This document shows positions 17,933-26,429 of a stretch of 64,000 nt of DNA, one piece after another (position 1 is the first letter of the stretch; every line of letters starts with the position of its first letter). This DNA is from Streptomyces zhaozhouensis (lineage in GTDB: Bacteria > Actinomycetota > Actinomycetes > Streptomycetales > Streptomycetaceae). The DNA is taken from contig NZ_OCNE01000005.1 of NCBI RefSeq assembly GCF_900230195.1, positions 62,001 to 126,000 of the forward strand, given 5' to 3'. The notes under the pieces were generated by a model that searched no databases, was not told the origin of the DNA, and saw only the letters and a list, made by a program, of their open reading frames with translations. A program made the translations under genes and the position numbers.

Positions 17933-18493
17933 ATGAGGATGCGCAGCAGTTTTCCCGCCGCCGTGGTCGTCGCCGTCGTCGCGTGCGCGGCGCTCGCGTC
18001 GTGCTCTTCGGACTCCGACTCGGACCCGGAGGGGGGCTCGGGCTCCGGCTCCGGCGGGGCGGGCGCCGAGTCGTCGGCGTCCGAGACCGACGAGGACGGG
18101 GCCGGGGCGCCGGAGGAGGAGACCGGGGACGGAGACGGGGAGGGAGACGGGGAGGAGGCCGCGCCCCCGCCGTCCGGGCCGTGCGCGGAGGGGAGTTGTG
18201 AGGTCGAGGTGGTCGTGGGGGATGTCCTCGAGGTCCCGGAGAGCTACGGCCTCGGGCCGATCGAGGTCACGGGCATCGCCGGCGACACGGTCGACATGGT
18301 CGCGCCCGTGACGGGTTCCGGCTTCAGCCTGGCCGGCTGTTCCGGGGGCGGCGGGGTGACCTCCCACGGCGGCGGTGGCGTCGGGATGAGCTGCGACGTG
18401 GGGACGGCCGCCACCGTCAACGACGCGATGGGCCTGGAGGTCGTCGAGATCACGGGCGACGGCGCCGTCCTGCGGATCGAACCCGCCGGGTGA
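17933..18493 (+). CDS. Small acidic lipoprotein of unknown function
   Basis: The 186-residue protein has a type II signal peptide: MRMRSSFPAAVVVAVVACAA followed by the lipobox LASC, giving a lipid-anchored Cys near residue 24. About 60 residues of low-complexity Ser/Gly/Asp/Glu linker follow. The C-terminal domain (about 85-186) has CAEGSCEVEVVVGDVLEVP, a Gly-rich stretch and paired cysteines, a pattern common in Streptomyces lipoproteins whose role is unknown. It stands alone on the plus strand and converges on the TauE gene across a strong terminator. An earlier TTG at 17921 is a less likely start. Confidence 0.75.
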   Translation: MRMRSSFPAAVVVAVVACAALASCSSDSDSDPEGGSGSGSGGAGAESSASETDEDGAGAPEEETGDGDGEGDGEEAAPPPSGPCAEGSCEVEVVVGDVLEVPESYGLGPIEVTGIAGDTVDMVAPVTGSGFSLAGCSGGGGVTSHGGGGVGMSCDVGTAATVNDAMGLEVVEITGDGAVLRIEPAG

Positions 18494-18500
18494 GGCGCCT

Positions 18501-18536
18501 CCCGGCCGGCCGGGTCGGCGCGACCGGCCGGCCGGG
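18501..18536. terminator. Strong bidirectional hairpin terminator
   Basis: An 11-bp GC stem (18501-18511 with 18526-18536), one bulged G and a further 5-bp stem (513-517 with 521-525) enclose a 3-base loop. It fills the 43-bp gap between the converging lipoprotein and TauE genes. Confidence 0.75.
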
Positions 18537-19364
18537 TCAGGAGAAGAAGACCAGGTTGACGATCGCCACCGTGCCGATGGCCACGATCAGCCCGCGCATC
18601 AGTCCCGGGGGCAGCCGTCGCCCGACGCGGGCGCCGACCACGCCGCCGAGGGTGGCGCCCACGGCGATCAGCGCGACGGCCAGCCAGTCGATCGAGTCCC
18701 AGGCGACCGCCATGAAGACCACGGCTGCCACCAGGTTGACGCCGGTGACCAGCAGGTTCTTCACCGCGTTGACGGACTGGAGGGACTCGCTGGTCAGGAT
18801 GGACAGCAGCCCGACGACGAGGATGCCCTGCGCGGCGCCGAAGTAGCCGCCGTAGACGCCGACGACCAGGGTGCCGCCGAGCAGCGCCGCGCGCCGGCCG
18901 GACGAGGGGCCGGCGTCGGCGGCGCCCTCCGGGTCCTCCGCGGCGCGGCGGGCGGCCGCCCGCTGGACGAACGGTCCCGCGACGACCATCACCAGGCCGG
19001 CGGCGATCAGCACCGGGACGATGGTGCGGAACGCGTCGTCCGGCAGCACCAGCAGCAGCGCCGCGCCGACGATCCCGCCGCCCAGGGAGGCGGGCAGCAG
19101 CACGCGGGCGAGGCCGGCGTTCCGGCGCAGCTCGTGCCGGTAGCCGAGGGTGCCGGAGAGACCGCCGCCGACCAGGCCGATGTTGTTGGAGATGTTGGCG
19201 ACCAGCGGCGGGTAGCCGCAGAGGACCAGCACGGGGAACGAGACCAGCGTGCCGGAGCCGACGACCACGTTGATCATCCCGGCCCAGAAGCCGGCGCCGA
19301 GGATGGCGGCCCACTTGCCGCCGACGGCCGCCGCCTCGACCAGGCCGGCGTCGGCGATCACCAC
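18537..19364 (-). CDS. TauE/SafE family sulfite exporter-like permease
   Basis: The 275-residue integral membrane protein has roughly eight hydrophobic segments in two halves. VGSGTLVSFPVLVLCGYPPL with ANISNNIGL in the first half and VYGGYFGAAQGI with NAVKNLL in the second are the duplicated signature of this family. Members carry sulfite, sulfoacetate or related anions across the inner membrane. A stop codon lies in frame just upstream, so one of the tandem GTG codons at 19361-19364 must be the start. No sulfur gene adjoins. It ends at the shared terminator at 18501-18536. Confidence 0.85.
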   Translation of the reverse strand: MVIADAGLVEAAAVGGKWAAILGAGFWAGMINVVVGSGTLVSFPVLVLCGYPPLVANISNNIGLVGGGLSGTLGYRHELRRNAGLARVLLPASLGGGIVGAALLLVLPDDAFRTIVPVLIAAGLVMVVAGPFVQRAAARRAAEDPEGAADAGPSSGRRAALLGGTLVVGVYGGYFGAAQGILVVGLLSILTSESLQSVNAVKNLLVTGVNLVAAVVFMAVAWDSIDWLAVALIAVGATLGGVVGARVGRRLPPGLMRGLIVAIGTVAIVNLVFFS

Positions 19365-19473
19365 CGGCCGGCCCGTTCACCCGCCGCGGCTCCCCCGCCG
19401 CACCCGTGACCGCGCGTCGCATCCATGGCCCCAGGCTAGGACCCCTGGCGAGCGGCCCCGCGAGCGGCCCGGG

Positions 19474-20307
19474 TCAGGCGCCGGCGTGGTGGGGGGTGGC
19501 GTGCGACGAGCCGAGCAGCGCGAGTGCCCGCGCCGTGGGCCCGTCCGGCTCGGCCTGGTAGACGACCAACTGCCGGCCGGGGGCGTCGCGGACGTCGAAC
19601 GTGAGGGAGGTGAAGGAGAGCCTGCCGACCTCCGGATGGTGCAGCTCCTTGTCGGTGCGCGACTTGTCCCGGACGATGTGCGCGCCCCACAGCGCGGCGA
19701 ACTCGGCGCTCCGGCCGGCCAGCGTCGCGACGAGGGCGCGCAGCCGGGGGCAGTCCGGGTCGATGCCCTCGGCCTGGCGCAGATGGCCGACGACCACCCG
19801 CGCGGTCAGCGACCAGCGCACGTGGAAGTGCCGGGCGACCGGGTCGAGGAAGACCATGCGGGCGAGGTTGTCCGGTCTCCTGAACGGCGCGTGCAGCGCC
19901 TCGGCGAGCGGGTTGGCGGCGAGGATCTCCAACGTGCGGTCGATGACGAACGCGGGAGCGCCGGCGAACCCGTGCAACAGCCGCCGCAGCGCCGGCGGGA
20001 CGGAGTCCGCCGGCGGTGTCGAACGGGGCCCGGGGGCGGTGCCCGCCAGCCGGTGGAGATGGTCGCGGGCGTCGGCGTCCAGCCGCAGGGCGCGGCCGAG
20101 CGCGTCGACGACCCGCGCCGACGGATGGCGCTCGCGGCCCTGCTCCAGGCGCGCGTAGTAGTCGACGTTGACCCCGGCCAGCACCGCGACCTCCTCGCGG
20201 CGCAGCCCCGGCACCCGGCGCGGGCCGTGGGAGGGGATGCCGCTCTCCTCCGGGCGCAGCCGCGACCTGCGGGCGCGGAGGAAGGGACCGAGCCGGTTCT
20301 CACTCAT
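19474..20307 (-). CDS. XRE-type helix-turn-helix regulator with MmyB-like ligand domain
   Basis: The 277-residue regulator has an N-terminal lambda-repressor-type HTH (GLRREEVAVLAGVNVDYYAR followed by LEQGRERHPS). A C-terminal MmyB-like PAS domain follows, with AFVIDRTLEILAANPLAEAL, FLDPVARHFHVRW and a late LTFDVRDAPGRQLVVYQAEP. Such proteins usually repress an adjacent, often divergent, enzyme gene. Here that gene is the SnoaL-like protein at 20452, 144 bp away. The longer open frame upstream is antisense to other genes and is not coding. The ATG at 20307 matches the conserved family start (MSENRLGPFLRARR). Confidence 0.88.
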   Translation of the reverse strand: MSENRLGPFLRARRSRLRPEESGIPSHGPRRVPGLRREEVAVLAGVNVDYYARLEQGRERHPSARVVDALGRALRLDADARDHLHRLAGTAPGPRSTPPADSVPPALRRLLHGFAGAPAFVIDRTLEILAANPLAEALHAPFRRPDNLARMVFLDPVARHFHVRWSLTARVVVGHLRQAEGIDPDCPRLRALVATLAGRSAEFAALWGAHIVRDKSRTDKELHHPEVGRLSFTSLTFDVRDAPGRQLVVYQAEPDGPTARALALLGSSHATPHHAGA

Positions 20308-20451
20308 GCGTCGAGGGTAGGGCGCGCCGTCGCGCGCCGCCTGGGTGTGGCGCACCCAGGCGGCGAACGCCCTGGTCCCGGCGGTGCGTTCGGCCGAGAC
20401 TCGGTGCGGACCCGGGGACGCGCCCCGGGCCGCGACGAGGGGAGCGGGGAG

Positions 20452-20961
20452 ATGGCGGAGCGGGACGCCGGATGTCAGGCGCTGGAGGCGCGGCTGAGGA
20501 GGTGGGAGGACGGTCAGGCGCTGCGCGGGCTGCTGATGCGCGGCTGGCGGGCGTTGGACCACAGGGACTGGGACGCCTGGATCGCGCACTGGGCCGAGGA
20601 CGCGGTCTTCGAGTTCGGCCCGTGGGGCGAGACGCGGGGCCGGCGGGCGATCAGGGAGCGGGTGGAGGAGGCCGAGGCCGACTACCCGACGATGCAGCAC
20701 CACATCCTCAACCTGCATGTGGAGGTGGAGGGCGACCGGGCGACCGGCATCGGCTACATGTGGTTCGTCGCGGTCACCGCGCCCGGCCGGACCGGCACGC
20801 CGTACGCGATGGGCGGCCCCTACGACTGGGAGTTCCGCCGGGGCGCGGACGGCCGCTGGCTGGTGACGCGCCAGCGGTTGGGGCTGTGGTGGACGAGCGG
20901 CGAGGACACGGGGGACCGCTTCGCCGCTCCGCCGGGCGCTGCCGGCGGTCTCACCCCGTGA
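20452..20961 (+). CDS. SnoaL-like/NTF2-fold protein
   Basis: The 169-residue protein has the NTF2-like cone fold signature: LLMRGWRALDHRDWDAWIAH then WAEDAVFEFG near the N-terminus, TMQHHILNLHVEVEGDRATG in the middle and YDWEFRRGADGRWLVTRQ at the end. Relatives include polyketide cyclases, ring hydroxylase beta subunits and small-molecule isomerases; the reaction cannot be inferred. GGGGA precedes the ATG. It is divergent from the MmyB-type regulator, which probably controls it. Its last 11 bp overlap the converging metallo-hydrolase gene. Confidence 0.82.
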   Translation: MAERDAGCQALEARLRRWEDGQALRGLLMRGWRALDHRDWDAWIAHWAEDAVFEFGPWGETRGRRAIRERVEEAEADYPTMQHHILNLHVEVEGDRATGIGYMWFVAVTAPGRTGTPYAMGGPYDWEFRRGADGRWLVTRQRLGLWWTSGEDTGDRFAAPPGAAGGLTP

Positions 20962-21805
20962 GGTCCGCGAAGCGGGCGAACTCCCAGGGGTCGTGGGCGC
21001 TGAGGACGGTGACCTCGTCCGGGTGGTCGCGGCGGAGGCCGCGCAGTCGGTCGCGCGTCCCGACGCGCGCCGCGACATCGGTCTCCGCTCCCTGCTGGAC
21101 GGGCTCCAGGGCGGGGTGGGGAAGGGGCGGGGTGCGCTCGATCTCACCGTGGTACATGTACGCGTCGCCGGCGTGGAAGAGCCATCGTCCGTCGCCCTCG
21201 CGCACGGCGACGCCCGCGTGTCCCGCCGAGTGGCCGGGCAGCGGCACCAGCAGCAGTTCGGACGCCAGTCCCCGGGGCCGCGCCACTCCCGGGAAGCCGA
21301 ACCACTCCCCGCCCCCGTCCTCGGACGCGGGCGTGAGCATCGGGCCGTGCGCCCGGTGGGCCGGCATGAAGCGGTCGAGGCTGTGCCCGTGGTGCGCCGC
21401 GGCGGGGTCGGTGACGGCCCGGTACTCGTCGGGGTGCAGGTGCACCCGTGCGTGCGGGAAGTCGGGCAGTCCTCCCGTGTGGTCGCGGTGCAGGTGGGTG
21501 AGCACGATGTGCCGCACGTCCCCGGGCGCGTACCCGAGGCGGACGACCTGGCGCAGCGCGCTCTCCGCGCGGTCCAGCGCGGGCTGGGCATAGGCCACCC
21601 AGTCGGCGCCCAGCGAACGGCGGGGGTGCCGCAGGTCGGCGGTTCCGAGGCCGGTGTCCACCAGGACCAGCCCGTCGGAGTCCGTTTCGAGGAGCAGGCA
21701 GTGGCAGACGACGGCGCGTGCGCGGGGCGCGGGGTCCGTCGCGGGTTCCGCCGGAAGTGGTGGAATCTTCCGGAGCGAACCGCAGTTGAGGTGGTGGACA
21801 CGCAT
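20951..21805 (-). CDS. MBL-fold metallo-hydrolase (lactonase-like)
   Basis: The 284-residue protein carries the metallo-beta-lactamase zinc motif IVLTHLHRDHTGG (HxHxDH) near residue 105. Further ligands sit in PLPGHSAGHAGV and FHAGDAYMY, and a late His in LSAHDPWEF. VLVDTGLGTADL is the usual first strand. The layout resembles AHL-lactonase-like MBL proteins of about 250-280 residues, but substrate specificity is not readable. It is divergent from the HxlR regulator at 21864, which is the obvious candidate to control it. Confidence 0.88.
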   Translation of the reverse strand: MRVHHLNCGSLRKIPPLPAEPATDPAPRARAVVCHCLLLETDSDGLVLVDTGLGTADLRHPRRSLGADWVAYAQPALDRAESALRQVVRLGYAPGDVRHIVLTHLHRDHTGGLPDFPHARVHLHPDEYRAVTDPAAAHHGHSLDRFMPAHRAHGPMLTPASEDGGGEWFGFPGVARPRGLASELLLVPLPGHSAGHAGVAVREGDGRWLFHAGDAYMYHGEIERTPPLPHPALEPVQQGAETDVAARVGTRDRLRGLRRDHPDEVTVLSAHDPWEFARFADLTG

Positions 21806-21863
21806 GAGGCCCCCTGGAGTCGGGTCGGCGGGGTGTGCGCCACGGACGTTAGGAGGAGCCCTC

Positions 21864-22295
21864 GTGACTCACCAAACGGTGGGACACACGCCCACCGGGG
21901 ACGGGGACGGTCCGCTGGCGGACTGTCCGGACAGCGCCCTCGTTCCGCCGGGCTCCGAGCCGCGCTGCCCCGTCGACATCACCCTCGCCACGCTCGGAGG
22001 CCGGTGGACGCCGCTGGTGGTCCGCGAGTTCCTGCGTCGCGGCCAGGCCAGCTACTCCGAGCTGTCCGCCGCCCTGCCCGCCCTCTCGGACAAGGTGCTC
22101 TCGGACCGGCTGGCCCAGTTGACCGGCGCGGGCGTCGTCGAGCGCCGTCGCACCCCCGGTTGGCCTCCCCGCGTGCGCTACGTGCTCACCGCGCAGGGGC
22201 GGGCGCTGGAGCCCGTGGTGCGGGGCATGTGGGAGTGGGGCACGGCGCGACGCGAGGCTCTCGCGCGGGCGCCGGGCCCGTCAGACTCCGTCTAG
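21864..22295 (+). CDS. HxlR family transcriptional regulator
   Basis: The 143-residue winged-helix protein has the HxlR core: CPVDITLATLGGRWTPLVVR, the sensor-type Cys at the start of the domain, FSELSAALP-like SYSELSAALPALSDKVLSDR, and a wing with VRYVLTAQGRAL. Related proteins sense electrophiles or oxidants through that Cys. The GTG at 21864 is fixed by a perfect AGGAGG seven bases upstream. It probably represses the divergent MBL-fold hydrolase. Its last 15 bp overlap the converging TetR gene. Confidence 0.88.
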   Translation: MTHQTVGHTPTGDGDGPLADCPDSALVPPGSEPRCPVDITLATLGGRWTPLVVREFLRRGQASYSELSAALPALSDKVLSDRLAQLTGAGVVERRRTPGWPPRVRYVLTAQGRALEPVVRGMWEWGTARREALARAPGPSDSV

Positions 22296-22844
22296 GGCCT
22301 TCGACAGGACGGTGCGGATGTGGAGCGGGTCGGCGTCGCGGTCGTCGAGGAGGATCGCGGCGCAGAGGCCGTCGCACAGCGCGACGAACGCCTCGACCGC
22401 GTCCGGGTCGTCCGTCCGCGTGCGGGCCAGCGCCGCGACGTTGTCGCGCCAGCCGCGCGCCGCCGGGCGCAGCGCGGGGCGGCGCGCCGCCAGCGTCGAC
22501 AACTCGCGCTCCGCCAGGGCCCGTTCGCGTCCGGGGCCGGAGGAGTCGGCGATGAGCAGGGCGAGCCCGCCGAGCGGGTCGTCGTCGGCCTCGACGAGCC
22601 GGCGGATGTGGTCGGTGTAGGCGTCGGCGATGCTGGTCAACGCGGCCACCAGCAGGTCGTCGAGGGTGGCGAAGTAGTAGAGCGTGAGGCTGGTGGTGAT
22701 CCCCGCCTCCCTGGCGACGGCCCGGTGGGTCACCCCGGCGGCGCCGTCGCGGCGGACCACGGTGAGCGTCGCCTCGATGATCTGGGCCCTGCGGCGTTGG
22801 CCGCGCAGCCTGCGCCCGTCGACCGTGCCCTGCTCGTCCGCCAT
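22281..22844 (-). CDS. TetR family regulator of the adjacent MFS pump
   Basis: The 187-residue regulator has a TetR HTH at about residues 20-65 (IIEATLTVVRRDGAAGVTHR then AVAREAGITTSLTLYYFATL). A C-terminal ligand domain follows (LADPLGGLALLIADSSGPGR-like region). It starts five bases after the MFS transporter stop on the same strand, so the pump and regulator form one transcript. The dyad upstream of the pump (24417-24451) is its likely operator. This is the usual arrangement for a drug-inducible efflux pump with autoregulation. The last 15 bp overlap the HxlR gene. Confidence 0.88.
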   Translation of the reverse strand: MADEQGTVDGRRLRGQRRRAQIIEATLTVVRRDGAAGVTHRAVAREAGITTSLTLYYFATLDDLLVAALTSIADAYTDHIRRLVEADDDPLGGLALLIADSSGPGRERALAERELSTLAARRPALRPAARGWRDNVAALARTRTDDPDAVEAFVALCDGLCAAILLDDRDADPLHIRTVLSKALDGV

Positions 22845-22849
22845 CGCCC

Positions 22850-24400
22850 TCACCGCTCGTCGAAGCCCGCCGGGGTCGAGGCTATCGGCTCCGCGCCGGG
22901 GGCGGGTTGGCCGATCGGCCGGATGTGGCGCAGCGCGCGGAGGCAGACGAGCGACGCGGCGGCGACGGCGGCACCGGCGACGAGCGCGGCGGTGTTGAGG
23001 CCCCCGGTGAACGCGTCCCGCGCGTGGGCCAGGGCGCCCGGGGGCAGCCGTTCCGCCACGGACACCGCGCCGGGGAGGCTTTCGGCGTAGGGCCGCGCCT
23101 CGGCGGGGGCCAGGCCGGGCCGTTCCCCCGCCGACGTCCGGTAGAGCGCCGTCGCGAGGCTGCCCAGGAGCGCGACCCCGGCCGCGACCCCCAGCTCCTG
23201 AACGGTCTCCGACATCGCGGCGGCCGACCCGGCCCGCTCCCGCGGTGCCGCGCCCACGACGATGTCGGTGCCCAGCGAGGCGATCGTTCCGAGGCCGAGG
23301 TAGAGGAAGCCGAACCCGACGACCACGCTCGTCCGGCTGTCGCTCCCGGCGAGGGCGAGCAGGGCGTAGCCGACGAGGGAGAGGGCGAGGGCGGCCGCCA
23401 TCACCCGCCCCGGCGGAACGCGCGTGGCGAGCAGCGGGGCGCCGATGCCGCCGACCAGCATCGCGAGCGCGGGCGGCCCCATCCACAGGCCGGCGGCCGT
23501 GGGCGAGAGCCCCGCGACGAGCTGGAGGTGCTGGGTGACCAGGAACATCATGCCGCCGAAGCCGGCCAGACCGACCAGCAGCACGCCAAGCGCGGCGGAG
23601 AAGGCGCGGTCGGTGAAGAGCCGCACGTCCAGCAGCGGTCTCGGCAGGCGGAGTTGGCGGCGCACGAAGACGACGGCCGAGGCGCCGCCGAGCAGCGCGG
23701 CGACGAGCGCCTGTCCGTCGGGGCCCTCGGCCGCGACATGCTTGACGGCGTAGACGGCCGGCAGCACGGCCGCCAGCGACAGGGCGACGCTCCACGGGTC
23801 GAGCCGGCCGGTGGCCGGCCGGCTCTCGGGGAGCAGCACGGGCGCGGCGACCAGCACCACCACCGCGACGGGCACCGCGAGCAGGAAGACCGCGCCCCAC
23901 CAGAGGTGGGAGGAGAGCACGCCTCCCACCGCCGGACCGGCCGCCATGCCGAGCGCGAACATCGTGGCCCAGGCGCCGATCGCCAACGCCCGCTGCCTGG
24001 CGTCCCGGAACATGTCGCCGATGAGGGAGAGCGTGGACGGCATCAGCGTCGCCCCCGCCACGCCCAGCAGCGCGCGGGCGAGGATCAGCCAGAGCGCGCC
24101 GGGGGCGAACGCAGCGAGCACCGAGGCCGCGCCGAACGCGGCCATGCCGACGCGCAGCAGCCGCCGGCGCCCGACGCGGTCGCCGAGGGTGCCCATGGTG
24201 ATCAGGAACCCCGCGATCAGGAACCCGTAGGCGTCCATGATCCACAGGGTCTCCGTCGCGCTCGGCCGCAGCTCCGCGGTGAGGCTCGGAACGACCAGGT
24301 ACAGCGCCGTGACGTCCAGTCCCAGCAGCGCGGTCGGCAACGCCAGGACCGCGAAGCCGGCCCACTCGCGCCTTCCGGCGCGCGACGACGGTTCCGCCAT
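22850..24400 (-). CDS. MFS drug efflux transporter, DHA2-like (14 TM)
   Basis: The product of about 516 residues has the hydrophobic pattern of a 14-helix MFS exporter. Motif A is GTLGDRVGRRRLLRVG after helix 2, and the exporter-specific motif C appears as MFALGMAAGPAVGGVL in helix 5. PSLTAELRPSATETLWIMDA is typical of DHA2 multidrug proton antiporters. The ATG at 24400 is preferred because GGGAGGGTGAG lies directly upstream; an in-frame ATG nine codons earlier exists. It is cotranscribed with the TetR gene. The substrate is unknown. Confidence 0.9.
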   Translation of the reverse strand: MAEPSSRAGRREWAGFAVLALPTALLGLDVTALYLVVPSLTAELRPSATETLWIMDAYGFLIAGFLITMGTLGDRVGRRRLLRVGMAAFGAASVLAAFAPGALWLILARALLGVAGATLMPSTLSLIGDMFRDARQRALAIGAWATMFALGMAAGPAVGGVLSSHLWWGAVFLLAVPVAVVVLVAAPVLLPESRPATGRLDPWSVALSLAAVLPAVYAVKHVAAEGPDGQALVAALLGGASAVVFVRRQLRLPRPLLDVRLFTDRAFSAALGVLLVGLAGFGGMMFLVTQHLQLVAGLSPTAAGLWMGPPALAMLVGGIGAPLLATRVPPGRVMAAALALSLVGYALLALAGSDSRTSVVVGFGFLYLGLGTIASLGTDIVVGAAPRERAGSAAAMSETVQELGVAAGVALLGSLATALYRTSAGERPGLAPAEARPYAESLPGAVSVAERLPPGALAHARDAFTGGLNTAALVAGAAVAAASLVCLRALRHIRPIGQPAPGAEPIASTPAGFDER

Positions 24401-24416
24401 CTCACCCTCCCACTTA

Positions 24417-24451
24417 GTTGAACTCACGTACTAGTTGTACCATCGTTCAAC
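24417..24451. promoter_or_regulatory. Inverted-repeat operator upstream of the MFS/TetR operon
   Basis: GTTGAAC (24417-24423) and GTTCAAC (24445-24451) form perfect 7-bp arms 21 bp apart, with GTAC/GTAC inside. TAGTTGAAC and TAGTTGTAC also recur as near-direct repeats. The stretch is AT-rich for this genome and lies just before the pump start, fitting a TetR operator over the promoter. Confidence 0.55.
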
Positions 24452-24515
24452 AATGAGCGTGTGGGAGGTGCCGGGTCATCAGGGGACGGACGCCGAGGGG
24501 ACCTCGGACGGGGAC

Positions 24516-25343
24516 CTAGCGTGCCGCGGAGTCGCTCAGCAGCCGCAGCGCCAGGTCCTTCAGCTCCTGGTCGGCCTCGCCGGCGTCGCCGGAGTCGAAG
24601 GGCGGGGCCGGGTCGTACTCGATGGCGAGCTGGATGGCGCGGGCGGTCCGCTCGTCGGTGAGCTCGGCCGCCAGGTGGAGCGCCAGGTCGATGCCCGCCG
24701 AGACCCCGGCGGCGGTGAGGATCCTTCCCGAGCGGACATAGCGCTCCGGCACGTAGGTGACGCCGTAGGTGTCCTCGATGTACTCCGCCGACGCCCAGTG
24801 GGTGGTCGCCCGCCGGCCCGTCAGCAGCCCGGCCGCCGCGAGGATCAACGACCCGGTGCAGACGGAGGTGGTCCAGCGGGTGCGCCGGTGGACGCGGCCG
24901 ATCCACTCCCGCAGCCGCGGGTTCTCGATGGCGCCGACCGTTCCTTCCAGACCGCCGCCGGGAACCAGCAGCACGTCGAGCCGGTCGACCTCGTCGAGGG
25001 ACGCGTCGGCGAGGACGGCGACGTCGCGGGTGTCGGTGCGGACGGGGCCGGCGTGCTCGCCGATCATGGTGACGGAGGCGCCGGGCAGCCGGGAGAGCAC
25101 CTCGGACGGGCCGGTGGGGTCGAGCAGGCTGAACCCCTCGTAGAGCAGCACACCGACGCGGGGGCCCGCCCCGCCGCCGGAGGCGGGCAGGGGCGCGGGC
25201 TCGGGGGCGGGCGCGGAGGGGCGTGCGCCGGCGGCGGCCGGCGCGGCGCCGGCGAGCACGGAGCCCGCGGCGGCGGCGACGGTGGCGCCGAGCAGGGCGC
25301 GGCGGTCGGTGCGGCGCGGCACGCCGGTCTTCTGGGTCGTCAT
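24516..25343 (-). CDS. Exported DJ-1/PfpI family protein
   Basis: The 275-residue protein begins with a Tat-type signal: RRTDRRALLGATVAAAAGSV followed by LAGAAPAAA. A Pro/Ala/Gly linker follows to about residue 60. The DJ-1/PfpI domain has VGVLLYEGFSLLDPTGPSEV, LLVPGGGLEGT and the nucleophile elbow TTSVCTGSLILAAAGLL with the expected Cys. It resembles isonitrile hydratase-like DJ-1 proteins, but an exported form is unusual. Its ATG overlaps the stop of the GlxA gene by four bases, so the two are translationally coupled. The substrate is unknown. Confidence 0.82.
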   Translation of the reverse strand: MTTQKTGVPRRTDRRALLGATVAAAAGSVLAGAAPAAAGARPSAPAPEPAPLPASGGGAGPRVGVLLYEGFSLLDPTGPSEVLSRLPGASVTMIGEHAGPVRTDTRDVAVLADASLDEVDRLDVLLVPGGGLEGTVGAIENPRLREWIGRVHRRTRWTTSVCTGSLILAAAGLLTGRRATTHWASAEYIEDTYGVTYVPERYVRSGRILTAAGVSAGIDLALHLAAELTDERTARAIQLAIEYDPAPPFDSGDAGEADQELKDLALRLLSDSAAR

Positions 25344-26353
25344 GGCACGGAAGCCTGGCGCGGCGGCGGCTCCCGTGGGGTCGGCGTGTCCCTCATCCTG
25401 CGCAACGTGTCCCCGGTCGCGCCGTAGTGGTCGAGCAACGCCTGGCGCAGCACCGTAGCCGAGCCGAAACCGCAGCGGCGCGCCACGGCGGCCAGCGGCA
25501 GCGAGCTGGCGCGCAGCAGGTGGACGGCGGCCTCGGCGCGCGCGGCGCGCACGGCCCTGGCGGGGGTGACCCCGAGGTGGGCGGCGAAGAGCCGGGTGAG
25601 GTGGCGTGGGCTGACGCCGGCCCTCGCGGCGAGGGCGCGGGGGCTGAGGTCGTCGGTGAGGTGCCCCGCGACATGGCGCAGCAGGTCGGCGACGGCGCGG
25701 TCCCTCGGCGGCGGCGCGGCGAATGACGCGCTCAACTGGGCCTGGTCGGCCGGTCGGTGGACCCAGGTGACCAGCTCCCGGGCGACGGCGCGGGCGAGGA
25801 CCGGGCCGTGGTCGTCCTCGACGAGGGCCAGCGCCAGGTCGAGGCCGCTGACCACGCCCGCCGAGGTGAAGACGTGGCCGTCCCTGACGTACAGCGGCGT
25901 CGGGTCGACGGCCACCGCCGGATGGCGCTCGGCGAGCGCCCGCCCGTACCGCCAGTGGGTGGTGACCCGCCGGTTGTCCAGCAGACCGGCGGCGGCGAGC
26001 ACGTCGGTGCCGGTGCAGACGGAGGCGACCCGGCGCGCGCCGCGCGCCAGCCGCCGCACCTGCGCGACCAGCGCCCCGTCGCGCGCCGCCGTCTCGCTGC
26101 CGGCGCCGCCGCTGACCAGCAGCGTGTCCACCCGCCCCGGGACCTCGGCCACCGCGCGCAGCGCGCCGACCCGCAGCCCGCAGGAGGTGCGGGCGGCACG
26201 GCCGCCGGGGGTGGCGACCTCGACGGTGTAGGCCGGCGCGGCCCGGTGCGCGTTGGCGATCTCGAAGGCACCCGCCGGGCAGGCGATGTCCAGGATCTGG
26301 GCGTCGTCATAGGCGACGATCAACACCCGGCGTTCCTCGGCCCGTTCCTCCAC
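25340..26353 (-). CDS. GlxA-type AraC family regulator with DJ-1/PfpI sensor domain
   Basis: The product of about 337 residues has an N-terminal DJ-1/PfpI-like domain (VLIVAYDDAQILDIACPAGA, TLLVSGGAGSE, ASVCTGTDVLAAAGLLDNRR). A C-terminal AraC double HTH follows (LSPRALAARAGVSPRHLTRL and VARRCGFGSATVLRQALLDH). The tandem GTG codons at 26353/26356 after GGGGGAGGAG are the best start; the frame upstream runs out of the gene. The coupled downstream gene encodes a second, exported DJ-1 protein with the same Cys motif. It lies 76 bp after the PKS-NRPS stop on the same strand, so read-through from that gene is possible. Confidence 0.85.
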   Translation of the reverse strand: MEERAEERRVLIVAYDDAQILDIACPAGAFEIANAHRAAPAYTVEVATPGGRAARTSCGLRVGALRAVAEVPGRVDTLLVSGGAGSETAARDGALVAQVRRLARGARRVASVCTGTDVLAAAGLLDNRRVTTHWRYGRALAERHPAVAVDPTPLYVRDGHVFTSAGVVSGLDLALALVEDDHGPVLARAVARELVTWVHRPADQAQLSASFAAPPPRDRAVADLLRHVAGHLTDDLSPRALAARAGVSPRHLTRLFAAHLGVTPARAVRAARAEAAVHLLRASSLPLAAVARRCGFGSATVLRQALLDHYGATGDTLRRMRDTPTPREPPPRQASVP

Positions 26354-26429
26354 CACGGCTCCTCCCCCGGACGGGCCCGGCCCGCCGCTGGTCGTTGGAG
26401 CGTAGACCGGCGGCGGGTCCGGGTGCCGG

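Noticed and set aside
5225..26429. The 21-kb stretch between the two NRPS genes as a single biosynthetic cluster
   Set aside because: It is a patchwork of divergent regulator-target pairs, lyases and housekeeping-type enzymes with several terminators. Nothing shows common control or pathway logic.
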